Positions 24,014 through 32,109 of a DNA stretch of 64,000 nucleotides are shown here, one piece after another. The notes under the pieces were generated by a model that worked only from the letters and a program-made list of their open reading frames with translations, was not told where the DNA came from and did not search any database. This DNA comes from JAKQIM01 sp029557965 (GTDB taxonomy: Bacteria > Chloroflexota > Anaerolineae > Anaerolineales > UBA4823), in assembly GCA_035341015.1 (NCBI GenBank), contig DAOQUL010000014.1, forward strand, positions 1 through 64,000, written 5' to 3'. Within the stretch, counting starts at the first letter, position 1. Every line of letters begins with the position of its first letter. The position numbers and the translations under genes are program-made.

Positions 24014-26614
24014 ATGAAAACCCAGAAGCTGCTTTTATCGATTTGTATGCTCGCCCTGGCTGTGCTGCTGCTGGCGGCGGCTCCTGCCTGGGCGGCTCCG
24101 GCTGGCGTCACCTATTATGTCTCCAGCTCGGGCGGTGATGACGACTATGATGGTCTGTCTCCGGCCGCGCCGTTCCGCACCCTGGCCCGGGTGAATGGAC
24201 TAGCCTTACAGCCCGGCGACCAGGTCTTGTTCAGGTGCGGCGATACCTGGCACGGCGAGATGCTGACCATTACCCAATCGGGGGCGGCCGGCCAACCGGT
24301 GGTCTTTAGCGCATACCCGGCGGGCTGCGCCGACCAGCCAACCATCGCTGGAACCCAGCCTGTCTACGGCTGGGCCCAGGTGGGTGAGAATTTGTACGCG
24401 GCCGATTTGTCTGCCGGGGCCAATGCGGGCAGGTTCGCTTACGGCGTCAACCAACTTTTTCGTCATGGAGAGCGCCTGCTGCTTGGGCGCTGGCCCAACC
24501 TGGATGACCCCGATGGCGGCTATTCGACCATCGACAGCCACCCTAACGCCACCCGCATCACCGATAACGAGCTGCCGCCGGGGAATTGGAGCGGGGCAGT
24601 GCTGCACATGAAAAGCATCCGCTGGGCCATCCTCAACCGCCAGGTGACGGGCAGTTCGGGGACCTCGCTGACGGTGGGCAGTGGGCTGGACTGTTGGGCC
24701 GAGGGCGGCAACTGCAGCGGCTGGGGCTATTTCTTGAACAACCACGTCAACACCCTGGATCGGGATGGGGAATGGGCTGTCAGCGGCAGCACGTTGTACC
24801 TGGTCTCCATTTCTGGCGCACCGGCAGATGGGGAGGTGGAAGCCTCTGTCATCCTGGTGGAGGCTGACAGGCTGTGGCGCTCGTGGGGCGGCATCAACCT
24901 GGGGGCCGATTATGGCGCACCGATCTCGTATGTGACGGTTGATAATATCCGGGTTTGGGGCTGGTTCCGGCATGGTATCGCCACCCCCACCAACATGCAC
25001 CCCGGCGAGCCTCACGACCTGGTGATCCAAAATACAACCATCAATGATGTAGACGGCATTGGCCTGAACCTGGGAACCTGGGTCTGGGGTGCCCAGGATG
25101 GGCGCCCGAACGGTTGGCGCGGGGGATATAACCTGGTGGTCAGCGGCAATACGATCTGGCGCGCCAATGAAATGGGGATCAACCTGTATTCGCGCGCTTC
25201 CAGCTTCACCGGTAATACCCTCAGCGATATTGCCCGCATCGAAAACCTGGGCGCGATTGGGATGGGCTGTGGGTATGACGAGGGGGATGCCAGCGGCGGT
25301 GTGTGCACAGAAGACGGCGACGGCATCCGGATCAAGATCGACCAGCCCGCAGACACCGGTAACACCAACACCTTCAGGGGCAACCGCCTGGAAAGGATTG
25401 GCTACAACGGGTTTGATGTTTTTGGGTATGGTAATACGTTTGAACAGAACGTGGTCGTGCAGGCCTGCATCTCGAAGGGCGACTGCGGTGGGGTGCGCAC
25501 GTTTGGCCGCGATAATCTCTCTGCCAGCGCAGTCCATGATCTTAGCTTTACCCAGAACATGATCATCAATACCATTGGCAACACCGATGGCTGCCGGGAT
25601 GATTTCGACGCGCTATTTGGCTTCGGCTTTTACATCGACAATTACTCGCGCAACATTGTGATCAGCGGCAACACGGTGATCGGTTCTACGGCGCATGGCA
25701 TCTTGTTCCAAAACTCTACCGGCACGGCTGACAACAACACCCTGTACAATAATGGCGATAACCCCGATTACGAGGCCGGGCAGCTGTACATCACCAACGG
25801 CTGGGACGATCCGTCTTACGTGAGCAGCAGCACGGGCAATATCTTCTTCGGCCTCCGGCCCCAGGCCAGGACCCTGGCAGCCGGCAGCCCCGAGCGCCTG
25901 GGTGTTTCGGATCACAATGTCTATTTTCACCCCTACCGTACCAACCACATCTATGCCGGCGGCGAATACAGCCTGGCCTCATGGCAGAGCGCCAGCGGGC
26001 AAGATGGGCATTCAAGCGAGCATTGGTACACCCAGGCGGCTGGAGAAGAACCTCGCTCGCTCATTTTCTATAACGACACCCCGCAAACGCAAGCCTTTGA
26101 CCTGGGCAGCATTTATTACTTTGACCTGGACCAGAAGCCTGTCTTTGGCAGCCTCAGCCTGGCGCCTTACACGGCGCGCATCCTCATTGACAGCGGCTTG
26201 GTGACTGACTTGGCGGTGAGTATGGAGCTGATTGGCAGCGCGGAGACAGCCCCTGGCGCGCCGCTCACTTACACCATTACCCTGGTAAACCAGGGCGCTG
26301 CCGATGCCGCCAATATCAGCCTCGAGAACCTCATTCCCGCAGAGATTGTGAATACCAGTTGGACGGTTGACCCTGGCATGGTGACCTTGCAAGATGGCAC
26401 CCGTTATGCCTGGCTGATTGCCAACCTGCCGGCAGGTGGCATGCTCGTGTTCACGCTCCAGGGGCAATATGCCAGCCATGTGACGGCAGGCATGCCGCTA
26501 TGGGTCAGCGCCGCGGCCAGCACTGCCTCGCCAGAGAGTGACTTGAATAACAACGCCGCCGGCTTGCATTTGGGTGCATGGCGGTTCTTGTATCTGCCAT
26601 TGGTTGGGCGTTAA
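24014..26614 (+). CDS. Secreted right-handed parallel beta-helix protein with a DUF11/CARDB-like domain
   Basis: 866 residues. Signal peptide (LLLSICMLALAVLLLAAAPA, cleavage after A-W-A), then T-Y-Y-V-S-S-S-G-G-D-D-D-Y-D-G-L-S-P-A-A-P-F-R-T-L, the classic DUF1565/pectate-lyase-like opening. Beta-helix repeats (GNTI, GNRL, NTLYNN) fill about residues 330-640. Near 740-840 lies an Ig-like module, LTYTITLVNQGAADAANISL, of the DUF11 type, and the protein ends FLYLPLVGR, the shared tail. It likely acts on or binds a polysaccharide outside the cell. The chosen ATG removes a 41-residue extension without signal-peptide character. Confidence 0.85.
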   Translation: MKTQKLLLSICMLALAVLLLAAAPAWAAPAGVTYYVSSSGGDDDYDGLSPAAPFRTLARVNGLALQPGDQVLFRCGDTWHGEMLTITQSGAAGQPVVFSAYPAGCADQPTIAGTQPVYGWAQVGENLYAADLSAGANAGRFAYGVNQLFRHGERLLLGRWPNLDDPDGGYSTIDSHPNATRITDNELPPGNWSGAVLHMKSIRWAILNRQVTGSSGTSLTVGSGLDCWAEGGNCSGWGYFLNNHVNTLDRDGEWAVSGSTLYLVSISGAPADGEVEASVILVEADRLWRSWGGINLGADYGAPISYVTVDNIRVWGWFRHGIATPTNMHPGEPHDLVIQNTTINDVDGIGLNLGTWVWGAQDGRPNGWRGGYNLVVSGNTIWRANEMGINLYSRASSFTGNTLSDIARIENLGAIGMGCGYDEGDASGGVCTEDGDGIRIKIDQPADTGNTNTFRGNRLERIGYNGFDVFGYGNTFEQNVVVQACISKGDCGGVRTFGRDNLSASAVHDLSFTQNMIINTIGNTDGCRDDFDALFGFGFYIDNYSRNIVISGNTVIGSTAHGILFQNSTGTADNNTLYNNGDNPDYEAGQLYITNGWDDPSYVSSSTGNIFFGLRPQARTLAAGSPERLGVSDHNVYFHPYRTNHIYAGGEYSLASWQSASGQDGHSSEHWYTQAAGEEPRSLIFYNDTPQTQAFDLGSIYYFDLDQKPVFGSLSLAPYTARILIDSGLVTDLAVSMELIGSAETAPGAPLTYTITLVNQGAADAANISLENLIPAEIVNTSWTVDPGMVTLQDGTRYAWLIANLPAGGMLVFTLQGQYASHVTAGMPLWVSAAASTASPESDLNNNAAGLHLGAWRFLYLPLVGR

Positions 26615-26644
26615 TGGACTTAGATCTATAGATGCAAAGCCCTC

Positions 26645-26680
26645 TTGACAATTTGAGACTATATCGTAAAATTACGATAT
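26645..26680 (+). promoter_or_regulatory. Promoter and ArsR operator of the first arsR gene
   Basis: TTGACA (26645-26650) and TAAAAT (26667-26672) are 16 bases apart. The -10 lies inside the palindrome ATATCGTAA-AA-TTACGATAT (26661-26680). The operator runs into the ATG at 26679, so the mRNA starts at or next to the start codon. Confidence 0.8.
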
Positions 26681-27008
26681 GAATGACACGCTGAATCTGG
26701 ATCAAAAACGCCTGGCCCGGATGTTGAAAGCCCTGGGTAACCCAATCCGCTTTCAGATTGTTGAATACTTGGCCTCCAACCAAGTTTGCATTACCAATGA
26801 TATTGTGCGGGTACTTCCACTGGCGCAGTCCACGGTCAGCCAGCACCTCAAGGTCTTACGCGATGCCGGCCTGATCCGGGGTGAGATTGAAGGCCCAGCC
26901 ACCTGTTATTGCCTGGACCCTGAAGGCATCCAGTGGCTTAAAGACCAGATCGGGAATTGGCTGCCTGGCTGCTGTGGGCCAGGGAGCCAGTTGATTCAAT
27001 TGAGGTAA
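26679..27008 (+). CDS. arsR: ArsR/SmtB family repressor (arsenic operon)
   Basis: 109 residues: a winged helix with ALGNPIRFQIVEYLAS, LAQSTVSQHLKVLRDAGLIR as recognition helix, and the wing G-E-I-E-G-P-A-T-C-Y-C-L. The Y-C-L-D motif and the C-terminal G-C-C-G-P cysteines are candidate As(III) ligands, similar to type 2/3 ArsR proteins that bind with C-terminal cysteine pairs. It is autoregulated through TATCGT-N6-ACGATA and probably controls the methyltransferase gene through a second copy of that site. The ATG lies in the operator, so translation is probably leaderless. Confidence 0.9.
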   Translation: MNDTLNLDQKRLARMLKALGNPIRFQIVEYLASNQVCITNDIVRVLPLAQSTVSQHLKVLRDAGLIRGEIEGPATCYCLDPEGIQWLKDQIGNWLPGCCGPGSQLIQLR

Positions 27009-27030
27009 ACGCCGGAAAGGCGTTTTTTTT
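27008..27030 (+). terminator. Rho-independent terminator after arsR
   Basis: AACGCC-GGAAA-GGCGTT followed by eight T (27023-27030). It separates arsR from the methyltransferase gene, which has its own operator. Confidence 0.88.
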
Positions 27031-27039
27031 GCGCATATA

Positions 27040-27057
27040 TATCGTCTTTTTACGATA
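27040..27057 (+). promoter_or_regulatory. Second ArsR operator, upstream of the methyltransferase
   Basis: TATCGTCTTTTTACGATA has the same TATCGT-N6-ACGATA pattern as the site before arsR, with a different spacer. It places the methyltransferase gene under the same repressor. Confidence 0.75.
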
Positions 27058-27069
27058 AAGGAGCACGAC

Positions 27070-28482
27070 ATGACAATTACCAATCCCTCTGCTGCTTATT
27101 TCGACCAGGTTGCCGGGCAATGGGACGCCCTGCGCAGCGGGTACTTCCGGGAGGCCGTGCGTGATGCGGCGATCGCCAAGGCCTACTTGCACCCCAAGAT
27201 GCTCGTGGCAGACGTTGGCTCGGGCACCGGCTTCATGGCCGCGGGGCTGGCCCCGCTGGTTGAGAAGGTGCATCTGCTAGACGGGTCTGCTTCAATGCTG
27301 GATGTCGCCCGCCAGAACCTGGCTCAGTTCGCTAACCTGGAATTCCACGCCGCCGATGGCCTGGCCCTGCCCCTGCCTGATGCCAGCCTGGACGCTGTGT
27401 TTGCCAATATGTATCTGCATCACTGCCCCGATCCGCTGGCTGCCATTCGTGAAATGATGCGCATCTTGCGCCCCGGGGGACGCCTGGTGATCACGGACAT
27501 GGATGCCCACCGTCATGAGTGGATGAAGGCTGAAATGGCAGATGTTTGGCTGGGCTTTGAGCGCCACCAGTTGCGTACCTGGTATGAGGAAGCCGGCCTG
27601 GTCAATGTGATCGTAGACTGCACCGGCGAGAGTTGCCAATCAGAGTGCCAGAGTCAGGATGGCGAGCACGTGGATATCAGCATCTTTGTCGCCGCGGGGA
27701 CGAAACGCATCGCCGCCCGCGATGCCGTTCAGGCCAGTTATGCTGCCCGGGCTTTGGGCGGCTCATCTTGTTGCAGCGAGGCGAGCTGTTGTGCGCCCGG
27801 CGATGCCTTGCCCGGCGTGATCTCGCTGGATGAAATTGCTTCTGTGGACTGGAATGGCGGATATACGCCTGCTGATAAAACAGGTGTTCCTTCTGAAGCG
27901 GCCGAGTTTTCGCTGGGCTGTGGTAACCCGCTGGCTATGGCTGGCCTGCGAGAAGGCGAAACCGTGCTGGATATCGGTTCAGGCGGCGGGTTGGACGCCT
28001 TCATCGCCGCCCGGCGCGTGGGGCCGACCGGGCAGGTGATCGGCGTGGATATGACACCTGCTATGCTCCAGCGTGCTCGCCGCGCCGCCAAGAAGGGCGG
28101 CTTTGACCATGTCAAGTTCAAGCATGGCTTTGCCGAAAAGCTGCCCGTCCCAGATGCGTCTGTGGATGTGATCATCTCGAATTGTGTGATCAACCTGACC
28201 GAGGATAAGGGTAAGGTATTCCGTGAGGCCTTCAGGGCTTTGCGCAAGAATGGACGCCTGGAAGTGAATGATGTTGTCTTCGGCGGGGCGATCTTGCCTG
28301 CTGCGCGTCTATCTCAAGCAGGCTGGTCGGAGTGCGTCTCGGGTGCGCTGCCCGAGCAAGAATATGTTGACCTGGTCAGGCAGGCCGGTTTCCAAAAGGT
28401 CAGCGTGCGGCGCAGCACCAGTTCGGGAACCTCAGACGGCGTGCCAATCTACAGCGTGCAGGTATCGGCGGTTAAAGAGTAG
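27070..28482 (+). CDS. arsM: Double-domain methyltransferase: UbiE-like domain fused to arsenite methyltransferase ArsM
   Basis: 470 residues. The N-terminal half (1-210) is a class I methyltransferase with VADVGSGTGFMAAGL and L-R-P-G-G-R-L-V-I-T-D-M, similar to domains fused to ArsR in other bacteria. The C-terminal half (about 235-470) is ArsM: F-S-L-G-C-G-N-P-L-A-M-A-G-L, VLDIGSGGGLDAFIAARRVG, V-I-S-N-C-V-I-N-L and G-W-S-E-C-V-S-G-A-L, carrying the conserved Cys residues that bind As(III). A Cys-rich linker (S-S-C-C-S-E-A-S-C-C-A-P) joins the halves. ArsM makes methylated and volatile arsenicals from arsenite using SAM. GGAG precedes the ATG; the 3' end overlaps the convergent acr3 by 11 bases. 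Confidence 0.88.
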   Translation: MTITNPSAAYFDQVAGQWDALRSGYFREAVRDAAIAKAYLHPKMLVADVGSGTGFMAAGLAPLVEKVHLLDGSASMLDVARQNLAQFANLEFHAADGLALPLPDASLDAVFANMYLHHCPDPLAAIREMMRILRPGGRLVITDMDAHRHEWMKAEMADVWLGFERHQLRTWYEEAGLVNVIVDCTGESCQSECQSQDGEHVDISIFVAAGTKRIAARDAVQASYAARALGGSSCCSEASCCAPGDALPGVISLDEIASVDWNGGYTPADKTGVPSEAAEFSLGCGNPLAMAGLREGETVLDIGSGGGLDAFIAARRVGPTGQVIGVDMTPAMLQRARRAAKKGGFDHVKFKHGFAEKLPVPDASVDVIISNCVINLTEDKGKVFREAFRALRKNGRLEVNDVVFGGAILPAARLSQAGWSECVSGALPEQEYVDLVRQAGFQKVSVRRSTSSGTSDGVPIYSVQVSAVKE

Positions 28483-29563
28483 CTCTTGCTCCGCCAAACA
28501 TGCGCTTCTGCAAGAAGAAGGCCACGTTCACCAGGCCGATCATCACCGGCACTTCCACCAGCGGACCGATGACTGCGGCAAAGGCCGCACCGCTGTGGAT
28601 GCCGAACACTGCCACTGCCACAGCAATCGCCAGCTCAAAGTTGTTGCTGGCTGCGGTAAAGGATAGGGTGGTGGTTTTGGAATAGTCTGCCCCTAGGCGA
28701 TGTCCCATCCAGAAGCTGACCAGGAACATGACCACGAAGTAGATCAGCAGCGGGATAGCAATTCGCACCACATCGCCGGGAATCTGTACGATCAGGTTGC
28801 CTTTCAGGCTGAACATGACCACGATGGTGAAGAGTAGGGCGACCAGGGTCAGTGGGCTGATTTTGGGCACAAATTCCTTGTGATACCACTCCTTGCCTTT
28901 CATGCGCACTAAGAAGAAGCGCGTCAGAAAGCCGGCGATGAAGGGGATGCCCAGGTAAATGAAAACGCTTTTGGCAATCTCACTGATGGTGATATGCACC
29001 GTCGTGCCGGTTAACCCGAACCAGGTGGGCAGCACGGTGATGAACACCCAGGCATAGACGCTGTAGAACAGTACCTGGAAGATGCTGTTGAAGGCCACCA
29101 GCCCGGCGGCGTATTCGGTGTCGCCGTGGGCCAGCTCATTCCAGACGATGACCATGGCGATGCAGCGCGCCAGACCGATCATGATCAGCCCGGCCATGTA
29201 TTCAGGGTAACCGCGCAGGAAAATGATCGCCAAGACGAACATCAGCACTGGCCCGATCACCCAGTTTTGGATCAGCGACAATGCCAACACTTTCTTGTTG
29301 CGGAATACCTCGCCCAGCTCTTCATACTTAACTTTGGTGAAGGGCGGGTACATCATCAAGATCAGGCCGATGGCAATCGGGATATTGGTGGTTCCGACCG
29401 AAACGGCATCGTTGAAGCGCTGAACACCATCTGGGAATAAGAAGCCAATCGCCACGCCGATGGCCATGGCCAGGAAGATCCACAGCGTCAGGTAACGATC
29501 TAAGAAGGAAAGCTGCCGGGTCAGGCTGGCGGCTGGAATTGTTGTGGAACCGTTGTTCATCAT
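28472..29563 (-). CDS. acr3: Acr3-type arsenite efflux permease
   Basis: 363 residues with ten hydrophobic helices, typical for the bile/arsenite/riboflavin transporter superfamily. The essential Cys is in the conserved segment MIGLARCIAMVIVWNELAHG. It exports As(OH)3 across the cytoplasmic membrane using the proton gradient. It is the last gene of the minus-strand operon arsR2-permease-thioredoxin-thioredoxin-acr3. GGAG lies six bases before the first ATG; a second ATG follows immediately. Confidence 0.94.
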   Translation of the reverse strand: MMNNGSTTIPAASLTRQLSFLDRYLTLWIFLAMAIGVAIGFLFPDGVQRFNDAVSVGTTNIPIAIGLILMMYPPFTKVKYEELGEVFRNKKVLALSLIQNWVIGPVLMFVLAIIFLRGYPEYMAGLIMIGLARCIAMVIVWNELAHGDTEYAAGLVAFNSIFQVLFYSVYAWVFITVLPTWFGLTGTTVHITISEIAKSVFIYLGIPFIAGFLTRFFLVRMKGKEWYHKEFVPKISPLTLVALLFTIVVMFSLKGNLIVQIPGDVVRIAIPLLIYFVVMFLVSFWMGHRLGADYSKTTTLSFTAASNNFELAIAVAVAVFGIHSGAAFAAVIGPLVEVPVMIGLVNVAFFLQKRMFGGARATL

Positions 29564-29617
29564 CTGGAGCTCCTTTGATAATTGTTCAACGATGTGCTGA
29601 TCTCAAGGGTGATGGGA

Positions 29618-29890
29618 TCAAAATATCAACCGGCTGCTTCTTGCAGCCATTGGATCACTTCTTCTTTTTTTGGGAAAACGCCCCACGCAGACCAATTCTT
29701 CGTTCACTACCAGGCTGGGCAGGATGACAACCTGGGTATAGGTCAGCATTTCGTCCAATGTCTTGACCTGCGTAATAACAAGCTCTAGATCGGGGCGTGT
29801 TTTGCGCAGATCATTCCAGGCCGCCTGCACCGTGCGGTTGACGGCGTAGCGTTGAGGGCTCTTATAGCTGAGGATCTTGACCCGCATCAT
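29618..29890 (-). CDS. Thioredoxin-like small protein without CxxC, frameshifted at the 3' end
   Basis: 90 residues as it stands. It resembles its upstream neighbour, but the active-site region reads S-Y-K-S-P-Q-R instead of S-G-C-A-N-C-K, so no CxxC is present; the cis-Pro region (I-L-P-S-L-V-V-N-E-E-L-V-C) is kept. After RFPKK the reading frame becomes unlike any family member. Dropping one A from the seven-A run (plus-strand T at 29665-29671) gives PKKEEVIQWLQEAAG and a stop at 29626, matching the E-V-T-T-W-L end of the neighbour. The reason may be a sequencing error, a real decay, or slippage at the A7 run. Its ATG overlaps the upstream stop. Confidence 0.7.
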   Translation of the reverse strand: MMRVKILSYKSPQRYAVNRTVQAAWNDLRKTRPDLELVITQVKTLDEMLTYTQVVILPSLVVNEELVCVGRFPKKRRSDPMAARSSRLIF

Positions 29891-30141
29891 GCTTCAGCGG
29901 TCAGCGCATCAGCCAGCCAGGTGGTTACTTCGGCGGAGGTGGGGATGCGCCCCGAGCAGACCACTTTTTCGTTCACTACCAACCCGGGCGTAGAGATGAC
30001 GTTGTATTCCATGATCTGGTTATAGTCGGTGACCTTGATCACTTCGGCCTCCACTGCCAGGTCGGCGACCGCTTTGCGGGCGATCTGCTCGACGCGCTTG
30101 CAGTTGGCGCAGCCAGAACCGAGAACTTTGATGGTAAGCAT
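29887..30141 (-). CDS. Thioredoxin-fold 'redox-active disulfide protein 2' type
   Basis: 84 residues. IKVLGSGCANCKRVEQIARK carries a CANC active site directly after the first strand, then TPGLVVNEKVV with the cis-Pro. Proteins of this MTH895/TM0979-like family are found beside ArsP/YraQ-type permeases and ArsR regulators and are thought to donate or sense thiol redox state. The operon order here is the same. The stop overlaps the following ATG (ATGA at 29887-29890). RBS GGAGG lies upstream of the ATG. Confidence 0.85.
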   Translation of the reverse strand: MLTIKVLGSGCANCKRVEQIARKAVADLAVEAEVIKVTDYNQIMEYNVISTPGLVVNEKVVCSGRIPTSAEVTTWLADALTAEA

Positions 30142-30174
30142 AGAAACCTCCAGAAATTTGATTTTGAGATGGGG

Positions 30175-31656
30175 TTATTTTGAAACTTCTTGGGCGGCGT
30201 TCATGTGCGCCTGGTTGCGGCGGCTTACCCACCACAGCCCGCCCGTCAGGATTGCCACGAAGGCCGCCAGGTAGAGGGCAATGAGGCCAATGCTGGCGCC
30301 ATCGACCCAAGAACCATAGATCAACCCGGCCAAAGTGCTGAACAACGCCACCCAGAACACATACACCCAGGCTTTGAGGCGCCCGATGATGGTGGCCGTG
30401 ATCAAGATGCTTTGCAGGCTCAGTTCGGGGTCGGCCATCAGGTAAGCCAGCAGTGGGCCGCGGTGCATGCCCAGGCTGAGGAACATGTTGGCGATGGGCA
30501 CTTCTACCAGGGTGGGGAAGTACATGAACACGCCAAAGACCACCCCCGCCAGGTTGCCCAGCAGGGTATTGTCACCTGCCAGGGCTTCGATCCACTCGGG
30601 CCGGATGAGGACGCGGATCACGCCCACGCTGAACACGCCCACGATGAGCAAGGGGAAGATCTGCTTGACGAATTTCCACGACTCCCAAAGGAAATCGCGT
30701 TGTTCATCCTCGTTGAGTTGTTTGCGCAGCAGCCAACCCAGCAGGGCCAGGGCCAGCAGTACGCCAAAGAATTTACCCGTGAACAGGATGTCCAGCCCGC
30801 CAGCGTGGGGCTGCATTCCCAGGGCTGCCGTCAGCAGGGTGAGGCCCACCAGGATCAAAGAAATCCAGGTCCAGCGGTTGAAACCTTCGTGAATGCGCTC
30901 GATCCCTTTCCACGAAGCCAGGCCGATCAGCCCCAGCAGGCCAATGAGCAGGGTCCCCTGGGCGGTCACGCCCTCTTCGCCTTTGGTGGGGTCAAAAGGC
31001 ACCAGGCGGTAGAGCCACTCCTGGAAAGCATCCAGGCCTGGGATGGGCAGGGTCAGTTGCGCATAGGCGTTGGTCAGCAGGCCAACCTTGAGCGTGCCCG
31101 AGAGCAGCAGCGCCACCAGGATCAGCAAGAAGGCCAGGGTAGTGCGGCGCATCCCCTTCCGCGCCTGCCCGGCAAATACCTCATCCGTAGCCTTGTCGTG
31201 GGCAATATCTGAGCGGCTGAAGAGCAGGGCCATGATCAGGCCGATGCCGATGCCAAAGACCAGAGAGAGCAGCAGGCGGGCAAAAGCCAGGTCAGGGCCG
31301 ATCACGCCGCCGGTATAGACCAGCGCCAGGATGTTGGCCGCGGGAGCGAAGAACAAGAAGGTGATCGCCGGGCCCAAACCGGCGCCTTTTTTGTAGATGC
31401 CGGCAAAGAGCGGCACAATGGTGCAAGAGCAAACGGCCAAAACCGAGCCTGCCAATGCCGCCGCCGGGTAAGAAATGAATTTGGGTGTATTGCGGCCCAA
31501 GAAGCGGGTGACGGATTCTTTGGGGATGAGAGCCGTCATGGCGCCGGCAATGTAAAAGGCCGGCACCAGGCACAGCAGCACGTGCGCTGCCAGGTAAGCT
31601 GCCAGGTTCCCCAGGCCGCCCTGCACCAGCCGTAAAATGAAATCAATCCCGTTCAT
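30175..31656 (-). CDS. ArsP/YraQ-type permease (COG0701, SO_0444 family)
   Basis: 493 residues, polytopic, two four-helix bundles separated by a longer loop. The family signature is V-C-S-C-T-I-V-P-L-F-A-G-I-Y-K-K-G-A-G near residue 75 and F-L-F-F-A-P-A-A-N-I-L-A-L; the second bundle has Y-F-P-T-L-V-E-V-P-I-A. ArsP members export organoarsenicals such as methylarsenite, a fitting partner for the ArsM encoded next door. The first half of the Cys-Ser-Cys motif is needed for ArsP function. Overlaps arsR2 by four bases (ATGA). Confidence 0.85.
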   Translation of the reverse strand: MNGIDFILRLVQGGLGNLAAYLAAHVLLCLVPAFYIAGAMTALIPKESVTRFLGRNTPKFISYPAAALAGSVLAVCSCTIVPLFAGIYKKGAGLGPAITFLFFAPAANILALVYTGGVIGPDLAFARLLLSLVFGIGIGLIMALLFSRSDIAHDKATDEVFAGQARKGMRRTTLAFLLILVALLLSGTLKVGLLTNAYAQLTLPIPGLDAFQEWLYRLVPFDPTKGEEGVTAQGTLLIGLLGLIGLASWKGIERIHEGFNRWTWISLILVGLTLLTAALGMQPHAGGLDILFTGKFFGVLLALALLGWLLRKQLNEDEQRDFLWESWKFVKQIFPLLIVGVFSVGVIRVLIRPEWIEALAGDNTLLGNLAGVVFGVFMYFPTLVEVPIANMFLSLGMHRGPLLAYLMADPELSLQSILITATIIGRLKAWVYVFWVALFSTLAGLIYGSWVDGASIGLIALYLAAFVAILTGGLWWVSRRNQAHMNAAQEVSK

Positions 31657-32060
31657 GCCGCCTCTGCTTCAGGACGACTTGAGGCCCCTGAGCAGGGCGA
31701 GGAGGCCTTGGCACTGGCGCAGTTGGGGCATTCGCAGGCGGTGAGGGGTGTGGGCTGTACCGCCACGGCTTGACCGAGGAGCTTGCCTGTTTGCACAAGT
31801 ACCTCTAAGATGCGCTGGTCAGCCAGGCGGTAGTACACAAAGCGCCCATCACGGCGAGTTTCGAGCAGGTTCGCTTCGCGCAGTGCCATCAGGTGCTGCG
31901 AGATGAAAGCCTGGCGGTAGCCCAGGGCGGCCTCTAGATGGCAAACGCAGGCTTCGCTGGCGCCAATCGCCAGCAAGATTTCCAGGCGCGGCGCCACGCT
32001 GAGGGTTTGAAACAGATCGCTGATCGGGGCGGTGCTAGATTGAGATGTTATATTCGTCAT
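31653..32060 (-). CDS. ArsR/SmtB family repressor (second arsenic-type operon)
   Basis: 135 residues. Winged helix with L-S-V-A-P-R-L-E-I-L-L-A-I-G, the metal-binding type A-C-V-C-H-L-E motif (Cys-Val-Cys in helix 3, as in ArsR of R773 type), Y-R-Q-A-F-I-S-Q-H-L as recognition helix and E-T-R-R-D-G-R-F-V-Y-Y-R-L wing. The C-terminus is Cys-rich (A-C-E-C-P-N-C). It leads the five-gene minus-strand operon and its ATG directly follows a palindromic operator overlapping the -10. Confidence 0.9.
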   Translation of the reverse strand: MTNITSQSSTAPISDLFQTLSVAPRLEILLAIGASEACVCHLEAALGYRQAFISQHLMALREANLLETRRDGRFVYYRLADQRILEVLVQTGKLLGQAVAVQPTPLTACECPNCASAKASSPCSGASSRPEAEAA

Positions 32061-32089
32061 GGCGAATATATTATACCAATATATTCGCC
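32061..32089 (-). promoter_or_regulatory. Promoter-operator of the arsR2 operon
   Basis: GGCGAATATAT (32061-32071) and ATATATTCGCC (32079-32089) are perfect 11-bp arms around seven bases. A minus-strand TATAAT (32070-32075) overlaps the palindrome and ends nine bases before the ATG at 32060, so binding would block transcription and the transcript has almost no leader. Confidence 0.8.
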
Positions 32090-32109
32090 GTTGTGAATGT
32101 GATGTGGCG

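Noticed and set aside
24206..25537. Long minus-strand reading frame (443 codons) opposite the beta-helix gene
   Set aside because: It lies wholly inside a gene with signal peptide, repeat structure and good start on the other strand; its own sequence has no domain character.
29618..29890. Programmed ribosomal frameshift at A7 as in dnaX
   Set aside because: The needed shift is +1 (or loss of one A), not the -1 of A-AAA-AAG sites, and no stimulatory SD or hairpin is seen; slippage or error is simpler.
30190..31212. Plus-strand reading frame of 340 codons opposite the ArsP-type permease
   Set aside because: His/Gln/Gly-rich composition typical of the reverse strand of a GC-rich membrane-protein gene; permease motifs on the minus strand are clear.
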